Notes under the pieces: model-generated
Databases searched by the model: none
What the model was told of the DNA's origin: nothing
Seen by the model: the letters and a program-made list of their open reading frames with translations, nothing else
Made by a program: the position numbers and the translations under genes
Assembly: GCF_002302565.1 (NCBI RefSeq)
Contig: NZ_CP022382.1
Span: forward strand, 753,001 to 817,000
Direction of reading: 5' to 3'
Source: Capnocytophaga canimorsus
GTDB lineage: Bacteria > Bacteroidota > Bacteroidia > Flavobacteriales > Flavobacteriaceae
DNA length: 64,000 nt
In this document: positions 52,541 through 60,057 of the stretch, in pieces
How the letters are laid out: each line of letters begins with the position of its first letter
How positions within the stretch are numbered: the first letter of the stretch is position 1

Positions 52541-52615
52541 CACCCCTCCCTCGCTCTATGGCTGACGTTGGTATTTGGGGGACGCCCCGAAGAGTCCAAA
52601 ATAGGAGGGGGAGGT
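52541..52615 (+). other. GC-rich structured intergenic segment
   Basis: Between YopX and DUF4373 genes. Outer CCCCTCC (52543-52549) can pair with GGAGGGG (52604-52610). An inner TTTGG/CCAAA pair encloses a GGGG-ACG-CCCC hairpin near 52577-52587. It contrasts with the AT-rich surroundings. It could be a phage RNA element or an intervening hairpin. No open frame of note. Confidence 0.6.
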
Positions 52616-52646
52616 AAAAATAAGTTCTTAAACGAAAGATAAAAAT

Positions 52647-53138
52647 ATGGCACGACCAAATAAACAAGGATTAGATTATTTCCCTTTGGACGTTGGTGTT
52701 TTCGAAGATGAGAAAATGTTGGCTATCTCGGGGGAGTTCGCTGTAAAGGGCGAGATAATCGTGTTGCGACTGCTTTGTGAAATTTACCGAAACGGGTATT
52801 TCGTGGAGTTTTCGGAACTTTTAAAAAACAAATTGGCAAGGCTCGGCGGGTTATCTGGTGGGCTTATTGAGGAGGTTGTCAAGCAACTTGTTAAATACGG
52901 GTTCTTCGATGGGTCTTTATTTAGTGAGTATAATATTTTGACAAGTAAAAATATTCAAAAAACATATTTGGAAGCCACAAAAAGAAGAAAGGAAATCGAT
53001 ATTTCGCAGTTTTGGTTGCTGAACGGAGTTAATGCGAACATTAATAACACTTCAAGCGGAGTTAATGTAAACATTAATCTCAACAGCTTAAACATTTGGC
53101 AGGAATTGAAATCAATACATTTCAACTTCACGAAATGA
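52647..53138 (+). CDS. DUF4373 (Lin1244/Lin1753-like) protein, short
   Basis: A 163-residue protein. The N-terminal 120 residues (RPNKQGLDYFPLDVGVFEDE, GEFAVKGEIIVLRLLCEIYR) match the Lin1244/Lin1753 N-terminal domain of phage replication-type proteins. Family members I know are usually longer, with a Lys-rich linker and a C-terminal domain. Here an Asn-rich linker ends after NIWQELKSIHFNF, so the protein is probably truncated. A short unrelated open stretch (about 53100-53205) follows in another frame. Probably a decaying phage replication gene. Confidence 0.82.
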   Translation: MARPNKQGLDYFPLDVGVFEDEKMLAISGEFAVKGEIIVLRLLCEIYRNGYFVEFSELLKNKLARLGGLSGGLIEEVVKQLVKYGFFDGSLFSEYNILTSKNIQKTYLEATKRRKEIDISQFWLLNGVNANINNTSSGVNVNINLNSLNIWQELKSIHFNFTK

Positions 53139-53213
53139 AAAAAGATATTGCGGGTATGAAAGCAGGTATTGATGATATTACCACCAAAGGAATAAAGATT
53201 AGATAGATAAAAA

Positions 53214-53267
53214 GAAACAAAAATGTTTCAAAATATTTGTAAGAAACAAAAATGTTTCATATGTTTG
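53214..53267 (+). promoter_or_regulatory. HicAB promoter with two palindromic operators
   Basis: Promoter: TTTG at 53236-53239, a 20-bp spacer, TATGTTTG at 53260-53267. Two copies of GAAACAAAAATGTTTC lie at 53214-53229 and 53243-53258, 29 bp apart. The second fills the spacer, and the first abuts the -33 box. This is the layout expected for repression by the HicB helix-turn-helix. The hicA ATG is at 53296. Confidence 0.82.
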
Positions 53268-53295
53268 CAATGTTAATTTAAAGTTCATTTAAAAA

Positions 53296-53481
53296 ATGAA
53301 GGTATCAGAAATGTTACGTCTTTTAAAAGAAGATGGTTGGTTTCTGCATAGAGAGGGTAAAAAGCACTCTCTATACAAGCACGAGACCAAAACAGGCACT
53401 GTGATTTTACCAAGACACCCAGCAACAGAGCTGAAGAAAGGTACAGAGCAGTCGATTCTGAAACAGGCGGGGCTTAAATAA
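53296..53481 (+). CDS. hicA: Type II toxin HicA (mRNA interferase)
   Basis: A 61-residue double-stranded-RNA-binding-fold RNase. The pattern KVSEMLRLLKEDGWFLHREG, catalytic His24 in GKKHSLYKHETK, then GTVILPRHPATELKKGT and a C-terminal LKQAGLK is standard for HicA. It cleaves mRNA unless bound by HicB. It comes first in the operon, before the antitoxin gene, as is usual for this family. A 10-bp-stem hairpin covers its stop codon. It is part of the phage-like remnant. Confidence 0.95.
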   Translation: MKVSEMLRLLKEDGWFLHREGKKHSLYKHETKTGTVILPRHPATELKKGTEQSILKQAGLK

Positions 53482-53489
53482 GCCCTGCC
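53466..53489 (+). terminator. Hairpin over the hicA stop codon
   Basis: GGCGGGGCTT (53466-53475) pairs with AAGCCCTGCC (53480-53489), 10 bp including one G-T, loop AAAT. The hicA TAA starts in the loop. Followed by CTTTAAATT, a weak T-run. It may attenuate read-through to hicB or stabilise/process the mRNA. Confidence 0.6.
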
Positions 53490-53522
53490 CTTTAAATTAG
53501 TTAAACTTTGTATTTATAGCTT

Positions 53523-53924
53523 ATGGAAATTAGATTGATTTTAGAGAAATCGGCAACAGGATATTCTGCTTATTCTGAGGACTTGAAAGGTGTTGCAACC
53601 GCAGGGGAGACTATTGAAGAAGTAAAAGAAAACTTCAAAGAAGCACTTGATTTGCAAGTAGATTATTTAGAGGAAGAGGGAAAGACAGCAGAAGCTACCG
53701 AATTAAGAAATGCAAAGGTTGCTTATTACTTGGACTTGAATACATTTTTTGAATACTATTCCTTGTTCAATAAAAGCGAATTAGCAAAATATTTAGGAAT
53801 AAATCCAAGTCATTTAAGACGCTTGTCAGGAACAAATATTGAATTATCAGAAAAGAAAGCCTTGCAAATCCAAAACGGATTACATAAATTAGCAGATGAT
53901 TTAAAGCAAATATGTTTTGCTTAA
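53523..53924 (+). CDS. hicB: Antitoxin HicB with helix-turn-helix
   Basis: A 133-residue antitoxin. The N-terminal HicB fold (about 1-55: IRLILEKSATGYSAYSEDLK, GVATAGETIEEVKENFKEAL) binds and blocks HicA. The C-terminal helix-turn-helix (about 82-120: NKSELAKYLGINPSHLRRLS) binds operator DNA. It begins 41 bp after hicA. It likely represses the promoter at 53236-53267 through the paired palindromes. The terminator at 53950-53975 follows. Confidence 0.94.
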   Translation: MEIRLILEKSATGYSAYSEDLKGVATAGETIEEVKENFKEALDLQVDYLEEEGKTAEATELRNAKVAYYLDLNTFFEYYSLFNKSELAKYLGINPSHLRRLSGTNIELSEKKALQIQNGLHKLADDLKQICFA

Positions 53925-53949
53925 CTTTTGAACTTTTAAATTAACAACA

Positions 53950-53975
53950 AAGCCCTAAAACATAGGGCTTTTTTT
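53950..53975. terminator. Terminator after hicB, shared with the integrase gene
   Basis: AAGCCCTA (53950-53957) and TAGGGCTT (53963-53970) around AAACA, then T5 on the plus strand. The converging integrase gene ends inside the T-run at 53974. Confidence 0.82.
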
Positions 53976-55239
53976 ATTTCAATAAATGACTATAATCCTC
54001 AGGAAGTTCAGCGTCAATATCACGTAGGTATTGCTGCAAAGCATTCAGCGTTGTGTGCCCTGTGATGAGCATTAGTTTATCATAAGTTTCCATTTGTCCG
54101 TATTGGGTTCGGAGTTCTCGATATAGCTTTGTAATAAACGTATGACGAAACGAATACAGCCCATAATCCTTGCCTAAACCTAATTCGTCTTTTACTTTTT
54201 TAAAACGCTTACTCCAATAATCCCTTTTATTGGTTTCGTCGGTAGCCCAATGATTTGCTCCGTTTGGTGCAAAAAGATAGAAATCTGGGTTTAAATCTTT
54301 GAAATGCTGAATTTCTTTCATCAGAATTTCAGGAATGATTTTGATTTTGACTAATTTATTTTTGGAACGAAGATTCATCTTAGCATCTGCAAAATCAATA
54401 TCTTTTACTTGGAGACGGCATACTTCAATAGGACGTAAAAAATTGTAGGATACGAATTTCACAAACAGAAGCAAATCCTTATCCTTTTGCTCCATAAGTG
54501 TAAACACCTCATTTTGTTGGGTTTTGGTATAGGTTTTGTTGCGTTCAGGTTTAGCTTGTAGTTTTTTGATTTTATCGGTTACATTGTGTGTTACAAGCTC
54601 GTCTTCTTCCAAAGTTGAAAAAACAGCACTCAATACAGCAAGAGTATTATTTCGGTTTCTTGGACTGGATTTGATGAGTATGTGATTTAAATACTCGTTA
54701 ATATCTTTTTTAGTAATATCTGCAATATTTGAGTTATGTAATCCTCGTGCTTTTAAATACCTTTTGAATTGGTTTACACGGCTTTCGTAATCAGTAAAAG
54801 TAGTTGATTTAACGATGCTTTTTTTGATTTCGAGAGCATAATCCAAAGCCGAAAAGCAAGTGTATTTATTGTCTGCTTCTTCGCCCTCGTAGGGAGAAAA
54901 GCCCTCTTTCAAAAGTTTTTCTACTACATTTCGCAGCCGATGAAAAGCTTTATACCTATCATCAAACTCTTTATATTCCTGATTGAGTTTATAGTAGATT
55001 GAGGGCTGTTTAACCATTTTTCCGTCTTTATTTCGGAAATAATAGTAAACATACCAACGTTTGTACTTAGCCATAATTTCCTGCTTCTGTTTGTCTGAAA
55101 AAGAAGACAAAGGACTTTCCGAAACGATTTTAGGAAATATTTGAGGTTTTCGGAATGGCTTCATATCTTCGGATTTTGGTAAAGAGAGGTTATACTCGCT
55201 TTTATACTCACTACGGATTAAATGGATAATATTCAACAT
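53974..55239 (-). CDS. Tyrosine-type site-specific integrase
   Basis: A 421-residue phage/ICE integrase. The SAM-like core-binding domain lies at about 125-215 and the catalytic domain at about 235-415. Catalytic residues are R269 in FLRPIEVCRL, R365 in LYSFRHTFIT, H395 in TGHTTL and nucleophile Y404 in QQYLRD. The long start at 55239 lies 2 bp from the tRNA terminator, so a downstream start (M26 at 55164 or M56 at 55074, MAKYKRWYVYYYF) is possible. It sits beside tRNA-Met, its probable attachment site. Confidence 0.92.
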   Translation of the reverse strand: MLNIIHLIRSEYKSEYNLSLPKSEDMKPFRKPQIFPKIVSESPLSSFSDKQKQEIMAKYKRWYVYYYFRNKDGKMVKQPSIYYKLNQEYKEFDDRYKAFHRLRNVVEKLLKEGFSPYEGEEADNKYTCFSALDYALEIKKSIVKSTTFTDYESRVNQFKRYLKARGLHNSNIADITKKDINEYLNHILIKSSPRNRNNTLAVLSAVFSTLEEDELVTHNVTDKIKKLQAKPERNKTYTKTQQNEVFTLMEQKDKDLLLFVKFVSYNFLRPIEVCRLQVKDIDFADAKMNLRSKNKLVKIKIIPEILMKEIQHFKDLNPDFYLFAPNGANHWATDETNKRDYWSKRFKKVKDELGLGKDYGLYSFRHTFITKLYRELRTQYGQMETYDKLMLITGHTTLNALQQYLRDIDAELPEDYSHLLK

Positions 55240-55240
55240 A

Positions 55241-55277
55241 AAAAAAGAGCTTTTTTGGAGTACAAAAAGCTCTTTTT
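55241..55277 (-). terminator. Terminator of tRNA-Met
   Basis: AAAGAGCTTTTT and AAAAAGCTCTTT arms (55244-55256 and 55264-55275) downstream of tRNA-Met on the minus strand, with a T-run toward the integrase ATG. Confidence 0.75.
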
Positions 55278-55295
55278 CAAAAAGTTACAACTTTG

Positions 55296-55369
55296 TAGCG
55301 AAGACGGGAGTTGAACCCGTGACCTCAGGGTTATGAATCCTGCGCTCTAACCGACTGAGCTACCTCGCC
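55296..55369 (-). tRNA. tRNA-Met (anticodon CAT)
   Basis: 74-nt cloverleaf read on the minus strand. Acceptor GGCGAGG pairs with CTTCGCT (two G-T pairs). D arm GCTC/GAGC, anticodon loop TTCATAA, T arm ACGGG/CCCGT. The anticodon stem CAGGA/CCCTG has one A-C mismatch next to the loop. CCA is not encoded. CAT plus the D-arm favours elongator methionine; a lysidine-modified tRNA-Ile cannot be excluded. Confidence 0.95.
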
Positions 55370-55506
55370 ATAACACTTATACTCGTAGTTTTGAGGGTGC
55401 AAAGGTAATATAATTTTTCTTTTTTACAAGATTTTTTGATACTTTTTTTTCATCTTTTTAAAAGTTTCATTACAAAAACTTATCAATCAAAGAGTTATTT
55501 TTTATA

Positions 55507-56112
55507 TCAATTCATACATACATCTAACTCATAAATAGTTTCAAAAACAGAAACGATTTGCTCAGCTTCACTAAATGCCACATCAATGTAAAGTGTACAT
55601 TTTTCTACCAAAATTTGTTTTGAAACTTGAAGATTCCTTTCTTTTACTACACGCATCACTTTATTCATATTTTTATAATCGAAAGAAATTATAATCGTTT
55701 TAGTGATTCGCTTTTCAACAATCTGAACTTTTTCCAAAGTAAGTTGAGCAGTAGTTTTGTAAGCTTGAACTAAACCTCCAACGCCTAACTTAATACCTCC
55801 AAAGTATCGTACAACAATCACTAAAATATCCGTTAATTCAAAGGATTGAATTTGCCCATAAATAGGAATACCTGCCGAATTATTAGGTTCTCCATCGTCA
55901 TTAGCGCGATGTTTTTGCGTTGTACCATTCCCTAATCGCCAAGCATAGCACCAATGTCGTGCCGCGTGATGTACTTTTTTAACATTTTCTAGATGCTTCT
56001 TTACCTCATCTTCTGATTTTACAGGAAAAGCATATCCTAAAAACTTACTGCTTTTTTCCTTAAATACAATTTCTTCTACGGAAGTATCTATGGTTTTGTA
56101 AGTATCATTCAT
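55507..56112 (-). CDS. YigZ/IMPACT-family protein
   Basis: A 201-residue protein of the YigZ (IMPACT) family. The N-terminal domain has KSSKFLGYAFPV, a HWCYAWRLGNG segment and NDDGEPNNSAGIPIYGQI, and VVRYFGGIKLGVGGLVQAYK is the conserved core. A C-terminal ferredoxin-like half (about 135-200) follows. Function in bacteria is unclear; the fold is linked to ribosome/translation factors in eukaryotes. It overlaps ribD by 4 bp (ATGA), so the two are translationally coupled. Confidence 0.94.
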   Translation of the reverse strand: MNDTYKTIDTSVEEIVFKEKSSKFLGYAFPVKSEDEVKKHLENVKKVHHAARHWCYAWRLGNGTTQKHRANDDGEPNNSAGIPIYGQIQSFELTDILVIVVRYFGGIKLGVGGLVQAYKTTAQLTLEKVQIVEKRITKTIIISFDYKNMNKVMRVVKERNLQVSKQILVEKCTLYIDVAFSEAEQIVSVFETIYELDVCMN

Positions 56113-57155
56113 AACTTCGGATTTTTGTAAATCACTAAACTATCGTTTTCTATTTGCAGTCTCTTTTCAAAAGTTTTTGTGTATAAAGTAGGTGCTTTTT
56201 TACCTAAAACGAAATGATTATCCCCGGTAAAAACCCAAGCTTCATCCCATAAATCAGCATCAATAAACTGTTGTATGACGTGCGTTCCTCCTTCCACGAT
56301 GAGGCTTTGTTTGTTTTTTTGGTATAATAAATTACACACTTGTTTGGGTAGATTTTTTGAGAAATCAATACGTACGATTTCAGTATTTTGAGTATTTTTT
56401 TGCTCTTTTTCGGAAAGAAATAGTGTCGGAATTTGTTCATTCCAAACTGAAAAATTTCTTGGAATTTTTAGCTCTCGGTCTATGATTATCCGCAGTGGAG
56501 AAGTTCCAGCCCAGTCGCGAGAATCCAACTTAGGATTGTCATCCAAAGCAGTTTGCGTTCCTATTAAAATACTTTGCTCAACACTTCTTAAACGATGAAC
56601 CCATTGTCGAGAATACGAATTAGTAATCCATTGAGGTGAAGTGCTTTGCCTTTGTTGCGGAGCTATAAATCCATCTTGGGTTTCTGCCCATTTCAAGATA
56701 ATATATGGACGCTTTAAATTATGAAATGTAAAAAAACGCTTGTTTAAGGCTAAAGATTCTTTGTTTAATACACCTACAAGTGTCTGAATTCCTGAATTTT
56801 GTAATTTTTCAATTCCTTTTCCTGCAACTTCTGAAAAAGGGTCAACACTACCTATAACCACTCTTTTGATTCCTTTTTCTACAATTAAATCAGCACAGGG
56901 AGGCGTTTTCCCGTAATGGCTACACGGCTCCAAATTGACATAAATGGTACTTTCTGCCAATAATGATTTGTCTTTGACTGCATTGATGGCACATACCTCT
57001 GCGTGGGCTTCTCCTGATTTTTTGTGCCAACCTTCTCCGATAATTTTCCCTTGATAAACAATAACGCTACCCACCAACGGATTAGGGTAAGTTGATCCTA
57101 AACCGTTTTTAGCCAATTGAATACATCGTTGCATAAAAAATTCGTGTGTAGCCAT
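56109..57155 (-). CDS. ribD: Bifunctional riboflavin deaminase/reductase RibD
   Basis: A 348-residue cytoplasmic enzyme. The N-terminal cytidine-deaminase-like domain binds zinc through HAEVCAINAV and PCSHYGKTPPCADLI (about 50-90). The C-terminal reductase domain (about 145-348) has LKWAETQDGFIAP, SILIGTQTALDDNPKLD and LIVEGGTHVIQQFID. It deaminates and then reduces the pyrimidine intermediate of riboflavin synthesis. Its stop overlaps the start of the YigZ-family gene by 4 bp. Confidence 0.96.
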   Translation of the reverse strand: MATHEFFMQRCIQLAKNGLGSTYPNPLVGSVIVYQGKIIGEGWHKKSGEAHAEVCAINAVKDKSLLAESTIYVNLEPCSHYGKTPPCADLIVEKGIKRVVIGSVDPFSEVAGKGIEKLQNSGIQTLVGVLNKESLALNKRFFTFHNLKRPYIILKWAETQDGFIAPQQRQSTSPQWITNSYSRQWVHRLRSVEQSILIGTQTALDDNPKLDSRDWAGTSPLRIIIDRELKIPRNFSVWNEQIPTLFLSEKEQKNTQNTEIVRIDFSKNLPKQVCNLLYQKNKQSLIVEGGTHVIQQFIDADLWDEAWVFTGDNHFVLGKKAPTLYTKTFEKRLQIENDSLVIYKNPKL

Positions 57156-57231
57156 ATCTCTTTTTTATTAGACTGAAATGTTGTAGGTTTAACTTTTTGA
57201 TTGTATTTTCGTTGTTGCAAAAATAAGGAAA

Positions 57232-58074
57232 ATGAACTTAAAAATATTTCAAGCATATCTTCATCAAAAACTATCGGCTATTTATACCGCTGATGAAATT
57301 CGGAATTTCTACTTTTTATTACTTGAATTTTATGCTAAGAAAACAAAAGTTGAAGTGCTTTTATCTCCTGATTTTGAGCTATCAGAGCGTATTAAAACCC
57401 AGATTTTAAGTGCTTCGGATAGACTCATAACCCAAGAACCTATACAATATATTTTAGGCGAAACCGAGTTTTTTGGCAATCGTTTTTTGGTAGACCGTCA
57501 CGTACTTATTCCTCGTCAGGAAACCGAAGAGTTGGTGGACTGGATACTTACCTCTATACCTCAAAATAAGGCTATTTCCATTTTAGATATCGGTTGCGGA
57601 AGTGGCGCTATTGCAATTTCTTTGGCAAAGGCTTTGCCTAAATCAAAGGTAGAGGCTTGGGATATTTCTGAAGAAGCCTTAGTTAAAGCTCGTGAAAATG
57701 CCCTTTTAAATCAAGTTACTATTTGTCTTTCGCAAGTAGATATTCTTCACACCCAAAAATTAACAAAAAAATATGATGTGATTGTTTCTAATCCTCCATA
57801 CGTTCGCTATTGTGAGAAACAAGAAATGCAGCGTAATGTTTTGGATTATGAACCTCATTTGGCTCTTTTCGTTTCTGATGAAAATCCACTCATTTTCTAT
57901 GAGAAAATCACTGAACTTGCTAAAAAATCACTGAACGATAACGGACAATTATTTTTTGAAATCAACCAATATCTAAGCAAAGACACTCTTAAAATGCTGG
58001 AAAATAAAGATTTTAAACCCATATTAAGAAATGATTTAAACGGAAATCCACGAATGATACGAGCAGTTTTGTAA
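57232..58074 (+). CDS. prmC: Release factor glutamine methyltransferase PrmC/HemK
   Basis: A 280-residue SAM methyltransferase that modifies the Gln of GGQ in release factors RF1 and RF2. The helical N-terminal domain (about 1-75) precedes the Rossmann domain with ILDIGCGSGAIAISLAKALP (SAM) and the catalytic VSNPPYVRYCEKQE. LIPRQETEELVDW is also typical. It diverges from ribD, with 76 bp between the start codons. The DUF4293 gene follows after 71 bp with its own -7 box. Confidence 0.96.
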   Translation: MNLKIFQAYLHQKLSAIYTADEIRNFYFLLLEFYAKKTKVEVLLSPDFELSERIKTQILSASDRLITQEPIQYILGETEFFGNRFLVDRHVLIPRQETEELVDWILTSIPQNKAISILDIGCGSGAIAISLAKALPKSKVEAWDISEEALVKARENALLNQVTICLSQVDILHTQKLTKKYDVIVSNPPYVRYCEKQEMQRNVLDYEPHLALFVSDENPLIFYEKITELAKKSLNDNGQLFFEINQYLSKDTLKMLENKDFKPILRNDLNGNPRMIRAVL

Positions 58075-58114
58075 TTTTTTTCAATCTATCGTAATAAAAT
58101 CACCAAAAAAAATG

Positions 58115-58122
58115 TAAATTTG
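58115..58122 (+). promoter_or_regulatory. -7 box of the DUF4293 gene
   Basis: TAAATTTG, 23 bp before the ATG at 58146. No good -33 upstream. Confidence 0.45.
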
Positions 58123-58145
58123 CAAAACCTAAATTTTTAAGAGTA

Positions 58146-58556
58146 ATGATTCAAAGAATACAAACCCTTTATATGCTTGTTGTTGTCATCTTGGCTGGCG
58201 TTTTGCCTTTGTTTTTTGCTCTCTATACACAAGCCAATGTAAAGGTATATGCCTATACACACGACATTTTGAGTGGAGGGCTATTCGCCATTTCGGCTAT
58301 ATTGGCTATTGTGGCTATATTTGGGTATAAAAAAAGACAAAATCAATTTGTATTCAATCGATTGAATATACTTATTAATCTTACTTTACTAGGAGTATTT
58401 GTATATCGAATGCTAACCTCATCTGGAGAAAGTCAAATTTCTGAGAAAGGTGTTGGGATTTTTCTACCGATTCTTTCTATCGTTTTTTTGTTTTTAGCCA
58501 ATAAGGCTATCTATCGGGACGAAAAACTTGTAAAATCTGCAGACCGATTACGATAA
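58146..58556 (+). CDS. DUF4293-family membrane protein
   Basis: A 136-residue protein with four hydrophobic segments (about 8-27, 41-59, 73-90, 101-119). MIQRIQTLYMLVVVILAG is the typical DUF4293 start. Conserved in Bacteroidota, function unknown. Its gene ends at a terminator shared with ftsY. Confidence 0.9.
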   Translation: MIQRIQTLYMLVVVILAGVLPLFFALYTQANVKVYAYTHDILSGGLFAISAILAIVAIFGYKKRQNQFVFNRLNILINLTLLGVFVYRMLTSSGESQISEKGVGIFLPILSIVFLFLANKAIYRDEKLVKSADRLR

Positions 58557-58584
58557 ACCTATAATCTTAGTAGTGTTGTGCGTT

Positions 58585-58617
58585 AAAAAAATCCTGAGCA
58601 TAAGCTCAGGATTTTTT
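58585..58617. terminator. Bidirectional terminator between DUF4293 and ftsY
   Basis: AAAAAATCCTGAGC (58585-58598) and its complement (58604-58617) around a 5-nt loop, A/T-runs on both sides, serving both converging genes. The ftsY stop codon is at its right edge. Confidence 0.88.
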
Positions 58618-59579
58618 TATTTTTTAAAGAAAGAATCCACAAATTCAAGTTTGTTAAACACTTGTAAATCATCAATGCCTTCACCTACCCCAATATATTT
58701 TACGGGAATTTGAAATTGATCAGAAATTCCAATAACTACGCCTCCCTTGGCTGTGCCGTCGAGTTTAGTAACAGCCAAAGCACTCACTTCCGTAGCTTTA
58801 GTAAATTCTTTGGCTTGTTCAAAAGCATTTTGTCCTGTAGAACCATCTAAAACCAAAAGTACATCGTGTGGAGCATCTGGGATAACCTTTTGCATTACAC
58901 GTTTAACCTTAGTAAGTTCGTTCATCAGATTGATTTTATTGTGTAATCGTCCAGCAGTGTCAATAATCACTACATCAGCATTTTGAGCCACAGCAGATGA
59001 TAATGTATCATAAGCCACTGAAGCGGGGTCACTTCCAATCTGTTGCTTAACAATGGGTACGCCCACACGCTCCGCCCAAACTTGTAGCTGGTCAATAGCA
59101 GCGGCTCGAAAAGTATCAGCAGCCCCTAAAATTACTTTATAACCTTTTTTGTGAAATTGATGAGCAAGCTTACCTATGGTAGTTGTTTTTCCAGCACCAT
59201 TTACACCAACAACCATCATTACGTAAGGCTTCTTATTGTAAGGAATAAGAAAGTCGGTTTCTTCTCCCGATTGGGTTTCGGAGAGTAGTCCTGCAATTTC
59301 TTCTCTCAAAATTTGATTGAGCTCACTTGTGCCTAAATATTTGTCTTTGGCAACTCGTGCTTCAATACGGTCGATGATTTTTAAGGTTGTGTTTACCCCT
59401 ACATCACTGGCTATCAACACTTCTTCTAAATCATCTAAAACATCTTCATCTACTTTGGATTTTCCAGCTACAGCTTTGGTAAGTTTGTCAAAAAAACTAT
59501 TTTTTGATTTTTCAAGCCCTTTATCCAAAGTTTCCTTTTTCTCTTTGGAGAATATGTTTTTAAAAAAATTAAGTGCCAT
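58617..59579 (-). CDS. ftsY: Signal recognition particle receptor FtsY
   Basis: A 320-residue SRP GTPase. N-domain (about 25-105) precedes the G-domain with GVNGAGKTTTIGKLAHQFHK (G1), DTFRAAAIDQLQVWA, DTAGRLHNK (G3) and TKLDGTAKGG (G4). The acidic A-domain of E. coli FtsY is absent, giving the short form common in this phylum. It receives SRP-bound nascent chains at the membrane. The last gene of the rpmB-rpmG-DUF4295-ftsY run, 99 bp downstream of DUF4295. Confidence 0.96.
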   Translation of the reverse strand: MALNFFKNIFSKEKKETLDKGLEKSKNSFFDKLTKAVAGKSKVDEDVLDDLEEVLIASDVGVNTTLKIIDRIEARVAKDKYLGTSELNQILREEIAGLLSETQSGEETDFLIPYNKKPYVMMVVGVNGAGKTTTIGKLAHQFHKKGYKVILGAADTFRAAAIDQLQVWAERVGVPIVKQQIGSDPASVAYDTLSSAVAQNADVVIIDTAGRLHNKINLMNELTKVKRVMQKVIPDAPHDVLLVLDGSTGQNAFEQAKEFTKATEVSALAVTKLDGTAKGGVVIGISDQFQIPVKYIGVGEGIDDLQVFNKLEFVDSFFKK

Positions 59580-59678
59580 TTTTCAAATTATTTTATGCGA
59601 ATATAATAAAAAAAAGAAAACGAAAAAAGGTCATCTACATATTATAGACGACCTCTATTCTTTTATTCAGAGAATTAT

Positions 59679-59831
59679 TTATTTTTTCTTCAAAAACTCA
59701 TCAACTAATTCAGGAGACATCACGCTTTCAACGAAAGTGTAAGCACCTGTTTTAGGAGATTTTACCATTTTAATGGCTTTTGTCAATTTTTTAGATTTTC
59801 CCTGAAGTGTTGCTACGGTTTTCTTTGCCAT
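59679..59831 (-). CDS. DUF4295-family small basic protein
   Basis: A 50-residue protein on the minus strand, starting MAKKTVATLQGKSKKLTKAI with C-terminal SPELVDEFLKKK. Very basic and probably ribosome-associated. DUF4295 proteins sit next to rpmG in Bacteroidota, and here the gap to rpmG is 12 bp. Too short to be called by length alone, but the start, stop, composition and position agree. Function unknown. Confidence 0.93.
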   Translation of the reverse strand: MAKKTVATLQGKSKKLTKAIKMVKSPKTGAYTFVESVMSPELVDEFLKKK

Positions 59832-59843
59832 GACTCTCTAAAA

Positions 59844-60026
59844 TTATTTGATTTCTTTATGAACTGTCACTTTCTTCAAGATAGGATTGAATTTTTTAAG
59901 CTCCAATCTATCAGGTGTATTTTTCTTGTTTTTCGTTGTAATGTAACGAGATGTACCTGGCATACCTGATTCTTTATGCTCTGTACATTCCATAATAACT
60001 TGAATTCTATTTCCTTTCTTAGCCAT
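59844..60026 (-). CDS. rpmG: 50S ribosomal protein L33
   Basis: A 60-residue ribosomal protein with [38 protein letters not shown] and KKVTVHKE, a standard L33. The zinc-binding CxxC pairs of other L33 paralogues are absent (one Cys only), so this is the zinc-free form. Second gene of the rpmB-rpmG-DUF4295 group, 31 bp after rpmB. Confidence 0.97.
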   Translation of the reverse strand: MAKKGNRIQVIMECTEHKESGMPGTSRYITTKNKKNTPDRLELKKFNPILKKVTVHKEIK

Positions 60027-60057
60027 TGTAGTACGTTATTTTTATGTTATGGATATA

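Larger units (their letters stand above)
51889..55239. mobile_element. Degraded phage-like element beside tRNA-Met
   Basis: A tyrosine integrase (53974-55239) sits between a terminator and the 3' end of tRNA-Met (55296-55369). To its left lie a methyltransferase fragment, a YopX-type gene, a short DUF4373 gene and HicAB. The content is typical of phage-derived islands, but structural genes are gone. No repeat of the tRNA 3' end was found on the left, so only the right boundary is supported. Left boundary is set by the methyltransferase remnant. It may be kept by the HicAB module. Confidence 0.65.

Noticed and set aside
53135-53206. Small frame beginning MKKDIAGMKAGIDDI
   Set aside because: About 23 codons, overlapping the end of the short DUF4373 gene; likely the tail of a deleted phage gene. 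No evidence that it is expressed as a protein.
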